Origin: Betaproteobacteria bacterium HGW-Betaproteobacteria-8
GTDB taxonomy: Bacteria; Pseudomonadota; Gammaproteobacteria; Burkholderiales; Methylophilaceae
Reading direction: 5' to 3'
NCBI GenBank assembly: GCA_002842135.1
Contig: PHCD01000045.1
Span: 1 to 13,905 of the forward strand
Length of the DNA stretch: 13,905 bases
In this document: piece after piece, positions 1 to 6,463 of the stretch
Layout: every line of letters begins with the position of its first letter
How positions within the stretch are numbered: the stretch's first letter is position 1
The notes under the pieces: model-generated
The model's input: only the letters and a program-made list of their open reading frames with translations
Databases searched by the model: none
Told to the model about the DNA's origin: nothing
Translations under genes and position numbers: made by a program

Positions 1-1088
1 ATATCGGCGCTGAGTTTTGCATCATCGATATCCGCACCTTCCGCCCAGATAATCAGTATGTCGCGCAGGGTGTCGATGTCGCGCGACACCAGGGCAGCGA
101 GCAAGTCGGCGATCTCATCGCGACGGTCAAGGCTGATACGGCCGACCATGCCGCAATCAATAATGGCCAAACGATTCTCAGGCAGATAGAAAACATTGCC
201 CGGATGCGGGTCGGCATGAAAGAACCCATCCATCAGCACCATTTTCAGTACTGCATTGGCACCACGCTCACCCAGCAACTTCAAATCCAGGCCCAGGTGC
301 CTGGCAGTTTCCAGGTCATTCCCCGAAACGCCCTCGATATAACTCATCACCAGCAGGCTTTCACTGGTGTAGTCCCAGTATATCTTGGCAAACTCAATGA
401 ATTCATCATCGGCAAAGTTGCGGGAAAACCGTTCTGTATTGCGCCCTTCCAGCGCAAAATCGAGTTCGCGTTCCAATGACTTGGAAAACTGGCTGATAAT
501 TTCGCCAGGCCGAAAGCGCCGGACTTCTTCAAACTCCGATTCGACCAGGCGCCCCAGATGCGACAGCAACCTGAGGTCGGCCTCGATCCGCTCCCTGACG
601 TTTGGCCGGCGGATTTTCAGCACGACAGGCGTGCCATCCTGTAATTTGGCCAGATGCACCTGTGCAATGGATGCCCCGGCCACCGGTACTTCCTGCAAAT
701 CATTGAATACTTCAAAAGGTGACTTGCCCAGTACCTGCTGCAGCTCCGGCAGCAATTCCTCAAACGGCACCGCAGGCACTTTGTCCTGCAATTTTGAAAA
801 CTCTGCTATCCAGTTCGGTGGAAAAATATCCGGCCTTGTTGCCAGCACCTGCCCAAGTTTGACGAAAGTAGGCCCAAGCTCCTGAATGGCCAGACGTGCA
901 CGCACTTCCATGGGTAGTTGCAGTATGTCATCGGAAACATCTGAATTGACCCAATTGCCGAAACGGCCAATCATGCTCCGCTTGCCAAGTTTTTTAGCGA
1001 TATCCCCCCAGCCGTAACGCATCAATATGCCAGCAATGGAACGGATACGCCTGAAGTCGCGCATGACAGAGATAGTTTGACGAATCAT
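1..1088 (-). CDS. UbiB/ABC1 (AarF) family atypical kinase, C-terminus cut by window edge
   Basis: Member of the ABC1/ADCK/UbiB protein-kinase-like family, which supports ubiquinone biosynthesis, probably through ATPase activity at the membrane. The 362 visible codons hold the family landmarks in order: the KxGQ motif (KLGQ, residues 77-80), the alanine-rich loop that replaces a glycine-rich loop (AGASIA, 137-142), the ATP lysine K158, the ExD motif (E208, D210), the catalytic loop HADPHPGN (291-298), and the metal-binding DCG (D311). The C-terminal part, usually including membrane helices in UbiB, lies beyond position 1. I chose the start at 1088 because a stop lies two codons upstream; Met9 (position 1064) is an alternative, and neither has a strong ribosome binding site. 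The basic protein gene upstream ends 50 bases away, so the two are probably co-transcribed. Family membership is sure. Whether this is the true ubiB or one of the other AarF paralogues is not decided by what is visible. Confidence 0.93.
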   Translation of the reverse strand, partial: MIRQTISVMRDFRRIRSIAGILMRYGWGDIAKKLGKRSMIGRFGNWVNSDVSDDILQLPMEVRARLAIQELGPTFVKLGQVLATRPDIFPPNWIAEFSKLQDKVPAVPFEELLPELQQVLGKSPFEVFNDLQEVPVAGASIAQVHLAKLQDGTPVVLKIRRPNVRERIEADLRLLSHLGRLVESEFEEVRRFRPGEIISQFSKSLERELDFALEGRNTERFSRNFADDEFIEFAKIYWDYTSESLLVMSYIEGVSGNDLETARHLGLDLKLLGERGANAVLKMVLMDGFFHADPHPGNVFYLPENRLAIIDCGMVGRISLDRRDEIADLLAALVSRDIDTLRDILIIWAEGADIDDAKLSAD

Positions 1089-1138
1089 GTTTTTTTAGTT
1101 GTTCGCTTTAATGGATTAACAGTGTTTGTGGGGCTGGG

Positions 1139-1477
1139 TTATTTGGAACGGATAGCCTGGGCCTTCCGTTCGATGCGCTGGGCCAGCCTGTATAGTTTCC
1201 TGCTCGTCAGCAAACCAAGCTCTGCGCCAACTTCCCGCATGGTACTGCGCGCCCTGGATTTCGATTCTTTCGCCGATTGACGCATACGCTCACGCAAACC
1301 CTGCACGACTAGCTTCAGGCGTTGCCGGGCAGCCATATTGGATGCTCGTGCATGGTCGCCATAAGTTTCCAGCACGGGCTCCCTGCTTGCCCTGGATCTG
1401 GATGATTCGGTCCTGCCGGCAAGCCCGGCTGCACTGGTTTGAAGTTGATACATGCCCACATGCTTACGATTAGTCAT
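1139..1477 (-). CDS. Small, highly basic protein of unknown function
   Basis: An open frame of 112 residues that I do not recognise. It is rich in arginine and lysine, especially the second half (about residues 51-112), which looks like amphipathic helix with runs such as RERMRQSAKESKSRAR and ends in RIERKAQAIRSK. There is no signal peptide, membrane segment or cysteine motif. Such composition fits nucleic-acid, membrane or polyanion binding, but that is inference only. A GGGATGAG stretch just before the ATG could serve as a ribosome binding site. It is co-directional with the UbiB-like gene 50 bases downstream, which supports it as a real gene, and no better frame covers this interval. Met9 is an alternative start. 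Confidence 0.55.
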   Translation of the reverse strand: MTNRKHVGMYQLQTSAAGLAGRTESSRSRASREPVLETYGDHARASNMAARQRLKLVVQGLRERMRQSAKESKSRARSTMREVGAELGLLTSRKLYRLAQRIERKAQAIRSK

Positions 1478-1588
1478 GGTCTCATCCCTATGCTCGTGTT
1501 GCAGTCATGCCACATTCAACACATTCTACACTATCAATTTTTGCTGGCATTTGGAACCTTGAGTGCGCCCCGGATCAGTTTCCAGCTA

Positions 1589-1618
1589 TTTACAAATCAT
1601 GCCTTTCGCTCCTAGAAT
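1589..1618 (+). promoter_or_regulatory. Sigma-70-type promoter of the NlpC/P60 gene
   Basis: TTTACA (1589-1594) and TAGAAT (1613-1618) each match the consensus at five of six positions and are 18 bases apart. The predicted transcription start falls at or next to the ATG at 1625, so any transcript from here would have little or no leader. No Shine-Dalgarno sequence is visible between the -10 box and the ATG. Confidence 0.5.
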
Positions 1619-1624
1619 CTGCCC

Positions 1625-2215
1625 ATGCGAATTATTCCGATTCTGTTCACGGCATTATTCCTTCTGATCGCCACACCTGCGATGGCCAATGATTTCTTCA
1701 AATCCTTGCAGCCAGCAAAAGCGCAAACCGGCAATCAGCAAATAGCCCAACAACAGACAAGCAAGCCCCTGGAAACCAAACCACACGATACCAAGCCGCA
1801 AGAACAGGTCGAGCCCCATTCCAGCTGGAGCACCAAGGTACAGGATGTGATACTGAACGCCTTGAGCCTGACCGGCATCAAGTACCGCTACGGCGGCACG
1901 TCACCGGACACCGGCTTTGATTGCAGTGGATTTGTGCGTTATGTATTCAGCGAGGCCGCCAACATGGCTCTGCCGCACAATGCGCGTGCCATCAGTCAGA
2001 TCGGCAGGATCATTTCACCCGACCAGCTGCAGCCGGGTGACCTGGTTTTCTATAACACCATGAAAAGTTCGTTTTCACACGTGGGTATATACCTGGGCAA
2101 CAATAGATTCATTCATGCGCCGAGTACGGGCGGTAGCATTCATGTCGCGCAAATGAATGATTCCTACTGGTCCAAGCGTTTTGATGGCGCGCGCCGCATC
2201 ATGGGTGCAGACTGA
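1625..2215 (+). CDS. Secreted NlpC/P60 family cell-wall peptidase
   Basis: A 196-residue exported cysteine peptidase of the NlpC/P60 (CHAP-like papain fold) family, which typically cuts gamma-D-Glu-diaminopimelate bonds in murein peptides. Residues 1-21 form a signal peptide (MRIIPI, a hydrophobic core, then ATPAMA as a probable cleavage site). A low-complexity Gln/Lys/Pro/Thr linker covers about 27-66, and the catalytic domain about 70-196. The catalytic cysteine is C100 in FDCSGF; H152 in SHVGIY is the catalytic histidine, and H164 in FIHAP the likely third polar residue. Length and layout resemble Spr/MepS-type hydrolases, but there is no lipobox, so it is probably periplasmic and soluble. 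It is transcribed alone, divergently from the basic protein gene. The start is fixed by the signal peptide; the next Met is residue 20, inside it. Exact bond specificity cannot be read from the sequence. Confidence 0.93.
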   Translation: MRIIPILFTALFLLIATPAMANDFFKSLQPAKAQTGNQQIAQQQTSKPLETKPHDTKPQEQVEPHSSWSTKVQDVILNALSLTGIKYRYGGTSPDTGFDCSGFVRYVFSEAANMALPHNARAISQIGRIISPDQLQPGDLVFYNTMKSSFSHVGIYLGNNRFIHAPSTGGSIHVAQMNDSYWSKRFDGARRIMGAD

Positions 2216-2290
2216 TTCACACCGCCTGCATAAGCTTGTCACGCAGTCTTCAACAAAGCACCCGGGCAATCGATCATTCAAAGCAGCAAT

Positions 2291-2325
2291 TAGCCACCGC
2301 ATGCCAGTTGCCTGGCGCTTGGCTA
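2291..2325. other. Nested inverted repeat between convergent genes
   Basis: TAGCCA (2291-2296) pairs with TGGCTA (2320-2325), and inside them GCCAG (2303-2307) pairs with CTGGC (2312-2316) around a four-base loop. It lies between the NlpC/P60 stop and the ferritin stop, where a bidirectional 3' end structure would be expected. There is no T-run on either side, so it is not a typical intrinsic terminator. Confidence 0.3.
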
Positions 2326-2799
2326 TCAGCCATGAAACTTTGCCACATCGCCCGGCTTGCGCAGCATCTTGTCCACTTCGCCCAAGTGCAGCTCTTCCGT
2401 ATAGATCATTTCGCGCGCATATTCCTCAAGCATCACGGAATTGCCTTCCACCAGTTTCAGTAGCTTCTTGTAGGCATTCAGCGCCGCTGTTTCATGCTCG
2501 AGGGATTCGCGCAAAATATCGCCAATATCATGGTTGTGGGTTTCCAGCAGAGGGCCGATAGCAAGGGAAGGATGCCCGCCAAGATGCGTGATCAACTCAC
2601 CTGCCTTGTTGGCATGGTCGAGTGACTCCGTCGCCTGACCGCGCAGCCAGGAAACGATAGGGATGCGGTTATAGCCGTAAATCATCAAGGAGTAATGGGT
2701 ATAACGTACAACCCCGGCCAATTCCATCTCCAGTATCGTGTTCAGGGCTTTGACTACCGGTGTACTGCTTACTGCTTCTGTTTTTTTGTCCTTGGCCAT
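2326..2799 (-). CDS. Bacterioferritin-like ferritin-fold protein
   Basis: A 157-residue four-helix ferritin-like protein, close in size to bacterioferritin (about 155-160), expected to oxidise Fe(II) at a di-iron site and store iron in the cytoplasm. Helix motifs in order: ELAGVVRYTHYS (ligand E26), ESLDHANKAGELI (around H62), ESLEHETAALNAY (one of E98, E101 or E103), and TEELHLGEVDKML (E135xxH138). In classical bacterioferritin the second helix carries ExxH. Here the residue aligned with that glutamate is S59, with E58 one place earlier, so the centre may be altered. A haem-ligand methionine cannot be assigned with confidence. A strong AAGGAG ribosome binding site precedes the ATG. It lies 119 bases downstream of the Fur-box-controlled EAL gene on the same strand. 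It could equally be called a Dps-related ferritin-like protein; the fold is secure, the subfamily less so. Confidence 0.85.
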   Translation of the reverse strand: MAKDKKTEAVSSTPVVKALNTILEMELAGVVRYTHYSLMIYGYNRIPIVSWLRGQATESLDHANKAGELITHLGGHPSLAIGPLLETHNHDIGDILRESLEHETAALNAYKKLLKLVEGNSVMLEEYAREMIYTEELHLGEVDKMLRKPGDVAKFHG

Positions 2800-2839
2800 G
2801 TCACTCTCCTTTTCTTGTTAAGGTCATTTGTTAGTGTAA

Positions 2840-2862
2840 TCCACATATTCATTGAGTGTGGA
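2840..2862. promoter_or_regulatory. Inverted repeat upstream of the ferritin gene, possible operator
   Basis: TCCACA (2840-2845) and TGTGGA (2857-2862) are perfect inverted half-sites separated by 11 bases, about 40 bases upstream of the ferritin ATG. The position fits an operator or a leader hairpin. It does not resemble a Fur box, and I cannot name the factor. Confidence 0.3.
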
Positions 2863-2918
2863 ATTGCGAATAGTTCATATTCTTCGTCGCATGAAGACTT
2901 GAATTAAACATTCCCTGC

Positions 2919-3716
2919 TTAGCGAATTGCCACATTCTGGCGGTCGAACAGACTGCCCTGAACACTGTCTACGCCCAGCCGTCGTGCCCATTCAAACTGA
3001 TGGCAGTCGGAAACGCCCGACATGATGGTCTGCACGCCTATCCTTCTCGCCGCACTGACCAGCCAATCCACTGTTGCCTCAGCGGCGGATTCATTCAGGC
3101 GCTGCAGCTCCATGCCGTTGAATTTGATAATACTCGCATCCAGAAACGCACTTAGTGAAAACATGCCCCAGCGCACGCCCGCATCTTCCATGGCGACCGT
3201 GATGCCATTTTGCTGCAACAACTCAATGACGCGCTGGGAACGGTATGCATCGGCGGTATGATGATTTTCGACAAGGTTGATGACCAGTTCCCGTTCCGAC
3301 CAGGAATGTAATTTGAACAAGTCAATGAATGGGTTACTGATGCTTTGATCCGCTTCCATAAAGCTGTCGATATCCAGGTCCAGCATCAACCAGTTGGCAG
3401 CATGATGACCGAAAGGAAAACGACCAATTTGCAACTTCTTCATCTGCAATTCGGTGTAGAACAAAAGCAAAGGGTTTTGATGCAGGTGCGCGAACATCCG
3501 GCCGGTATCCAGAGGGCGCATATCCTTTGTCCAGAATCTGGCTGCCGCCTGGTAACCTACCACTTCCTCTGCCTGCACAGAGACGATTGGCTGATACTCA
3601 ACACCGAAATGCTGCCCGATCAAGACATCCAGCATCTCCGTCGGCGACAGGCTTTGAGGAGAAACCAGCTCCTCCATGCTTATTGCGGATAATTCTGCAT
3701 GACTGAACGCATTCAT
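2919..3716 (-). CDS. Standalone degenerate EAL-domain protein, probably catalytically inactive
   Basis: A 265-residue protein whose whole length past about residue 28 is one EAL domain; there is no GGDEF, PAS or membrane segment. Active EAL phosphodiesterases hydrolyse cyclic di-GMP using conserved acidic metal ligands. Most are missing here: the EAL signature is GYQAAARF (Q56 for Glu), the Asn of the NxS strand is D113, the Glu of EITE is N147, DDFG has become EDAG (177-180), and AEGVE has become MSGVS (232-236), so the catalytic-base glutamate is gone. K198 (IIKFNG) and Q253 (VQGSLF) remain. Loss of this many ligands argues against catalysis; the protein may bind c-di-GMP or act as a protein-protein adaptor, as YdiV/RflP does in enterobacteria (analogy only). 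A GAGGTG ribosome binding site precedes the ATG. A Fur-type operator overlaps its promoter, and a ferritin-like gene follows downstream. Confidence 0.9.
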   Translation of the reverse strand: MNAFSHAELSAISMEELVSPQSLSPTEMLDVLIGQHFGVEYQPIVSVQAEEVVGYQAAARFWTKDMRPLDTGRMFAHLHQNPLLLFYTELQMKKLQIGRFPFGHHAANWLMLDLDIDSFMEADQSISNPFIDLFKLHSWSERELVINLVENHHTADAYRSQRVIELLQQNGITVAMEDAGVRWGMFSLSAFLDASIIKFNGMELQRLNESAAEATVDWLVSAARRIGVQTIMSGVSDCHQFEWARRLGVDSVQGSLFDRQNVAIR

Positions 3717-3748
3717 TCCGGCACCTCACAAATAACAATCAATAACCA

Positions 3749-3777
3749 ATTATAAATGAGAATTATTATCAATGAAA
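3749..3777 (-). promoter_or_regulatory. Promoter of the EAL-domain gene
   Basis: Read on the minus strand, a perfect TATAAT -10 box lies at 3754-3749, about 33 bases before the ATG. The best -35 at 17-base spacing is TTTCAT (3777-3772), a poor match. The spacer between the two is almost entirely occupied by the Fur box, the usual layout for Fur repression. Confidence 0.6.
3755..3773. promoter_or_regulatory. Fur box (ferric uptake regulator operator)
   Basis: The core TGAGAATTATTATCA matches the 7-1-7 Fur consensus TGATAATnATTATCA at every fixed position but one. The wider 9-1-9 form (AATGATAATnATTATCATT) matches at 16 of 18 positions. It abuts the perfect -10 box of the EAL gene, so Fur-Fe(II) bound here would block RNA polymerase. 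The SelW-like gene on the other side ends at 3806 and reads toward the site, so the EAL gene is the only adjacent start. Confidence 0.82.
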
Positions 3778-3805
3778 GAGGTGTTCGAGACTATTTACAA
3801 GCCCC

Positions 3806-4084
3806 TTATGTTCTATCGCTATGCCCCAACGACCGCTCAGGATCAATTCTATCTCTTACCAATTGCTTGACTTCCTTGGCCTCGGGGAAGCGTTGCGCTT
3901 CCTTGCGCGAAAAAATCAGCGCTTGATCAAGCCAAATTTCAAACACACCGCCACTTCCCGGGACCAGACTGACGCGCTCGATATCCCCGTCAAACGTGGT
4001 TAACAGCTCTTGCGCCATCCATGCCGCACGCAAGAGCCAACGGCACTGGGTACAATACTTGATTTCGATCTGATGAGATTGCAT
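3806..4084 (-). CDS. SelT/SelW/SelH (Rdx) family protein, cysteine form
   Basis: A 92-residue thioredoxin-like protein of the Rdx family, the bacterial homologues of mammalian selenoprotein W. The N-terminal strand IEIKYCTQC carries the redox CxxC pair C11 and C14. The second cysteine occupies the position that is selenocysteine in the selenoproteins, so no recoding is needed. The following RWLLRAAWMAQELL helix and the GSGGVFEIWLD strand are typical of the family. Family members are thought to take part in thiol redox reactions, but no bacterial substrate is established. An AAGGG ribosome binding site lies a few bases before the ATG. It is co-directional with the EAL gene 89 bases downstream, but the Fur-controlled promoter lies in that gap, so the two are probably separately started. 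Confidence 0.88.
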   Translation of the reverse strand: MQSHQIEIKYCTQCRWLLRAAWMAQELLTTFDGDIERVSLVPGSGGVFEIWLDQALIFSRKEAQRFPEAKEVKQLVRDRIDPERSLGHSDRT

Positions 4085-4290
4085 GAACTACCCTTAAAAA
4101 AACTCGTCTGATAAATGCGTTTAGTAACGCATAGCGCAAGAATGGACGATGAATCAGCCTCAAGAGACAATACAACGAGACACTATGTAACAAGGCACTA
4201 TGCAAGACACCTTCAAATAGCGGAAAATAAGCTTAATTAAATTAATGATGTGCCCATACGACATATTACTCCATCAAGGAAAAGCTCTAC
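4085..4290. other. Divergent intergenic region with hairpin and short direct repeat
   Basis: This 206-base region separates the SelW-like and CtpA genes and must hold both promoters, but I see no strong -35/-10 pair. It contains a perfect inverted repeat, ATGCGTT (4115-4121), loop TAGT, AACGCAT (4126-4132), close to the SelW-like start. It also has a 10-base near-direct repeat, CACTATGTAA (4181-4190) and CACTATGCAA (4196-4205), at a 15-base period. The section before the CtpA gene (4216-4260) is AT-rich. The CtpA ribosome binding site is AAGGA, about ten bases before its ATG. Confidence 0.45.
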
Positions 4291-5688
4291 ATGCGTGCTA
4301 AATTTGAAAAATTCGGTTTGATCGCCATCGGCGCCGTTCTTGGCCTGATGCTGAGTCTCAATTATTCTGCACTGGCTGAAAAAACTGCCAGCCCACAGCT
4401 GCCGCTAGACGATTTGCGCGCTTTTGCCGAAGTGTTTGGCAAAATCAAGAATGATTATGTCGACACCATAGAAGACAAGAAACTCATCAGCGAAGCCATC
4501 AACGGCATGCTGACCGGTCTCGACCCGCACTCCAGTTACCTGGACGCGGATGCATTCAAGGACCTGCAGGCTGGCACACAAGGTGAATTTGGCGGCTTGG
4601 GCATAGAAGTCGGCATGGAGGACGGATTCGTCAAGGTCGTCTCACCGATTGAAGACACCCCTGCTTACCATGCCGGTATCAAGAGCGGTGACCTCATCAT
4701 CAAGCTGGACGAAACACAGGTTAAAGGCATGTCGCTGAATGATGCCGTCAAACGCATGCGCGGCAAACCAGACACGCCAATTGTCCTGACCGTGTTACGC
4801 AAGGGTGTCGCCAAGCCGATGGAAATCAAAATCGTCCGCGCCATCATCAAGACCAAGAGCGTCAAGCCGAAACTGGTTGAGCCCGGTTATGCGTTTGTCC
4901 GCGTCACCCAGTTCCAGGAGCACACAGGCGAAGACCTGGCCAAGGCCCTGAAATCACTGAGCGCAGAAAACAAGGGACCGCTCAAAGGCTTGGTACTGGA
5001 CATGAGAAACAACCCAGGGGGTTTGCTGAATGGTGCAGTAGGTGTATCTGCCGCTTTCCTGCCCCAAGGTGACCTGGTGGTCTACACTGAAGGCCGTGCC
5101 GAAGATGCCAAGATGCGCCTGACCGCCAAGCCCGAGCACTATGTGCGTGGCGGGCCAAAAGCCGATTACCTGCGCGACCTGCCGGAAAACTTCAAAACCG
5201 TACCCATGGTCGTACTGGTCAACGGCGGCTCCGCTTCAGCCTCCGAAATTGTCGCCGGCGCCCTGCAGGATCATAAGCGCGCCATCGTGATGGGCACACA
5301 AACCTTTGGCAAAGGCTCAGTCCAGACCATTTTGCCAATGAACAACGGTACGGCTATCAAGCTGACCACTGCACGTTACTTCACACCGGAAGGCCGCTCG
5401 ATCCAGGCAAAAGGTATCGTGCCGGACATCCTGGTAGAGGAAGCCCAAGTCAGTGCCAGCAACCAAGGCACCGGCCTGCGTGAAGCCGATCTGACACGTC
5501 ATTTGGCCAACCCTAACGGTGAAGAAGAAACTCCCAGCAAGAAGCCGGAAGAAGAACCAGCAAAGGTGATTCCGCCACCTGTCGATGGAGAAATAACCCC
5601 GCCCGCAGAGTTTGGCTCCGAGAACGATTACCAACTCAAGCAGGCACTCAACCTGCTCAAGGGCTTGCAGATCCTGAGCAAGAAATAA
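4291..5688 (+). CDS. ctpA: CtpA-type carboxy-terminal processing protease (S41 family)
   Basis: A 465-residue periplasmic serine protease of the tail-specific protease family S41A, which trims or degrades proteins from their C-termini and in several bacteria controls murein hydrolases. Residues 1-30 form a signal peptide or anchor (hydrophobic IAIGAVLGLMLSL, then SALAE). The helical N-terminal region (about 40-95) includes GMLTGLDPHSSYL. A PDZ domain covers about 100-185 (substrate loop GGLGIEV; HAGIKSGDLIIKLD). The protease core contains LVLDMRNNPGGLL (234-246), GGSASASEIVAGALQD with catalytic S316, and FGKGSVQT with catalytic K341; the 25-residue spacing equals that of known CtpA/Prc dyads. 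The C-terminus is a Glu/Pro/Lys-rich linker (about 405-440) and a helix. Length is normal for the family. It is a single-gene transcript ending in a strong terminator. No murein hydrolase activator gene adjoins it, although an NlpC/P60 enzyme is encoded 2 kb upstream. Confidence 0.96.
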   Translation: MRAKFEKFGLIAIGAVLGLMLSLNYSALAEKTASPQLPLDDLRAFAEVFGKIKNDYVDTIEDKKLISEAINGMLTGLDPHSSYLDADAFKDLQAGTQGEFGGLGIEVGMEDGFVKVVSPIEDTPAYHAGIKSGDLIIKLDETQVKGMSLNDAVKRMRGKPDTPIVLTVLRKGVAKPMEIKIVRAIIKTKSVKPKLVEPGYAFVRVTQFQEHTGEDLAKALKSLSAENKGPLKGLVLDMRNNPGGLLNGAVGVSAAFLPQGDLVVYTEGRAEDAKMRLTAKPEHYVRGGPKADYLRDLPENFKTVPMVVLVNGGSASASEIVAGALQDHKRAIVMGTQTFGKGSVQTILPMNNGTAIKLTTARYFTPEGRSIQAKGIVPDILVEEAQVSASNQGTGLREADLTRHLANPNGEEETPSKKPEEEPAKVIPPPVDGEITPPAEFGSENDYQLKQALNLLKGLQILSKK

Positions 5689-5706
5689 TCCAGGCTTTGC
5701 TCAATC

Positions 5707-5738
5707 AAGCCGCCGTTAATATTACCGGCGGCTTTTTT
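5707..5738 (+). terminator. Rho-independent terminator of the CtpA gene
   Basis: A GC-rich nine-base stem, AAGCCGCCG (5707-5715) with CGGCGGCTT (5726-5734), encloses a ten-base AT-rich loop and runs directly into a T-tract (5733-5738), 19 bases after the stop codon. A second inverted repeat, CGGGAA (5740-5745) and TTCCCG (5749-5754), follows at once. The terminator separates the CtpA gene from coq7. Confidence 0.92.
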
Positions 5739-5757
5739 GCGGGAAAAATTCCCGGAC

Positions 5758-5787
5758 TTGTGCAACAATGCGGCCATTCTGAATAAT
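5758..5787 (+). promoter_or_regulatory. Possible promoter of coq7
   Basis: TTGTGC (5758-5763) and AATAAT (5782-5787) at 18-base spacing form a plausible but not strong sigma-70 promoter between the upstream terminator and coq7. If used, transcription would start near 5794, downstream of the ATG at 5786, which argues for the later coq7 start. Confidence 0.35.
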
Positions 5788-5824
5788 GCAGCATGCAGAC
5801 AATGCAATTGATCGAGGAAAAACG

Positions 5825-6445
5825 ATGCTGGACAGATTGATTGTTGAATTTGACAAAGGCCTACGTACACTGCTGGCGGATGCCCATAGCGGCCGCCCGC
5901 ACCCTGACCGGGACGTTAGGGAGCAGACGCTGACGGATAGTGAAAAAAAACACGCGGCAGCATTGATGCGCGTCAACCACTGCGGTGAGGTATGCGCACA
6001 GGCACTCTACAGCGGCCAGTCGCTGACCGCCCGCAACAAGGAAACCGTAGCGGCTTTGCAGCAGGCGGCGCGCGAAGAAACCGAGCATCTGGCCTGGTGC
6101 GAGAAACGCATCAAGGAGCTAGGGGGGCACACCAGCGCACTCAATCCGCTGCTGTATGGCAGTTCACTCCTGCTAGGTGCAGCAGCTGGCGCCTTGGGCG
6201 ATCGCCTCAATCTTGGCTTTCTTGCGGAAACAGAACACCAGGTGGGCCGGCATCTGGAAAGCCATCTGCAGAAACTGCCGGCCAACGATGCAAAAAGCCG
6301 CGCTATCGTCGAACAAATGCGTACTGATGAAGCACAACATGCAGAAACAGCGATCAAACACGGCGGGGCAAAGCTGCCAGGGCCAGTTAAATCGGCCATG
6401 CAACTGGCCGCAAAAACCATGACAACTTCAACTTATTATCTATAA
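5825..6445 (+). CDS. coq7: Coq7-type di-iron demethoxyubiquinone hydroxylase
   Basis: The 206-residue product is 2-polyprenyl-3-methyl-6-methoxy-1,4-benzoquinone monooxygenase, which adds the penultimate hydroxyl in ubiquinone synthesis using O2 and a di-iron centre on the inner-membrane face. In many proteobacteria it replaces the flavin enzyme UbiF. Ferritin-like ligands are present: E55 ([10 protein letters not shown]), E85xxH88 ([10 protein letters not shown]), E135 or E137 ([12 protein letters not shown]), and E169xxH172 (DEAQHAET). A hydrophobic stretch, [14 protein letters not shown] (111-124), fits membrane contact. I chose the ATG at 5825 because GAGGA (5814-5818) lies six bases before it and the protein then begins [14 protein letters not shown], as in Coq7 homologues; the ATG at 5786 has no such site. 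The DUF2322-like gene follows 18 bases later, so the two are probably an operon. Together with the UbiB-like gene it points to aerobic ubiquinone synthesis. Confidence 0.95.
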   Translation: MLDRLIVEFDKGLRTLLADAHSGRPHPDRDVREQTLTDSEKKHAAALMRVNHCGEVCAQALYSGQSLTARNKETVAALQQAAREETEHLAWCEKRIKELGGHTSALNPLLYGSSLLLGAAAGALGDRLNLGFLAETEHQVGRHLESHLQKLPANDAKSRAIVEQMRTDEAQHAETAIKHGGAKLPGPVKSAMQLAAKTMTTSTYYL

Positions 6446-6463
6446 CGAACGAGCAATACGACC

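Noticed and set aside
385..885. A 166-codon plus-strand open frame opposite the UbiB-like gene
   Set aside because: It is antisense to a well-conserved kinase frame, is Ser/Arg-rich low complexity, and has no ribosome binding site or recognisable domain.
2291..2325. Nested stem between the NlpC/P60 and ferritin genes as a strong terminator
   Set aside because: There is no T-run on either strand; kept only as a low-confidence structural feature.
3990..4205. A 71-codon minus-strand frame overlapping the start of the SelW-like gene
   Set aside because: It overlaps the conserved CxxC region in another frame and covers the hairpin and direct repeat; no ribosome binding site.
5786..5824. Upstream in-frame ATG as the coq7 start
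   Set aside because: It overlaps the likely -10 box and lacks a ribosome binding site, while the ATG at 5825 has GAGGA at good spacing and matches the usual Coq7 N-terminus.
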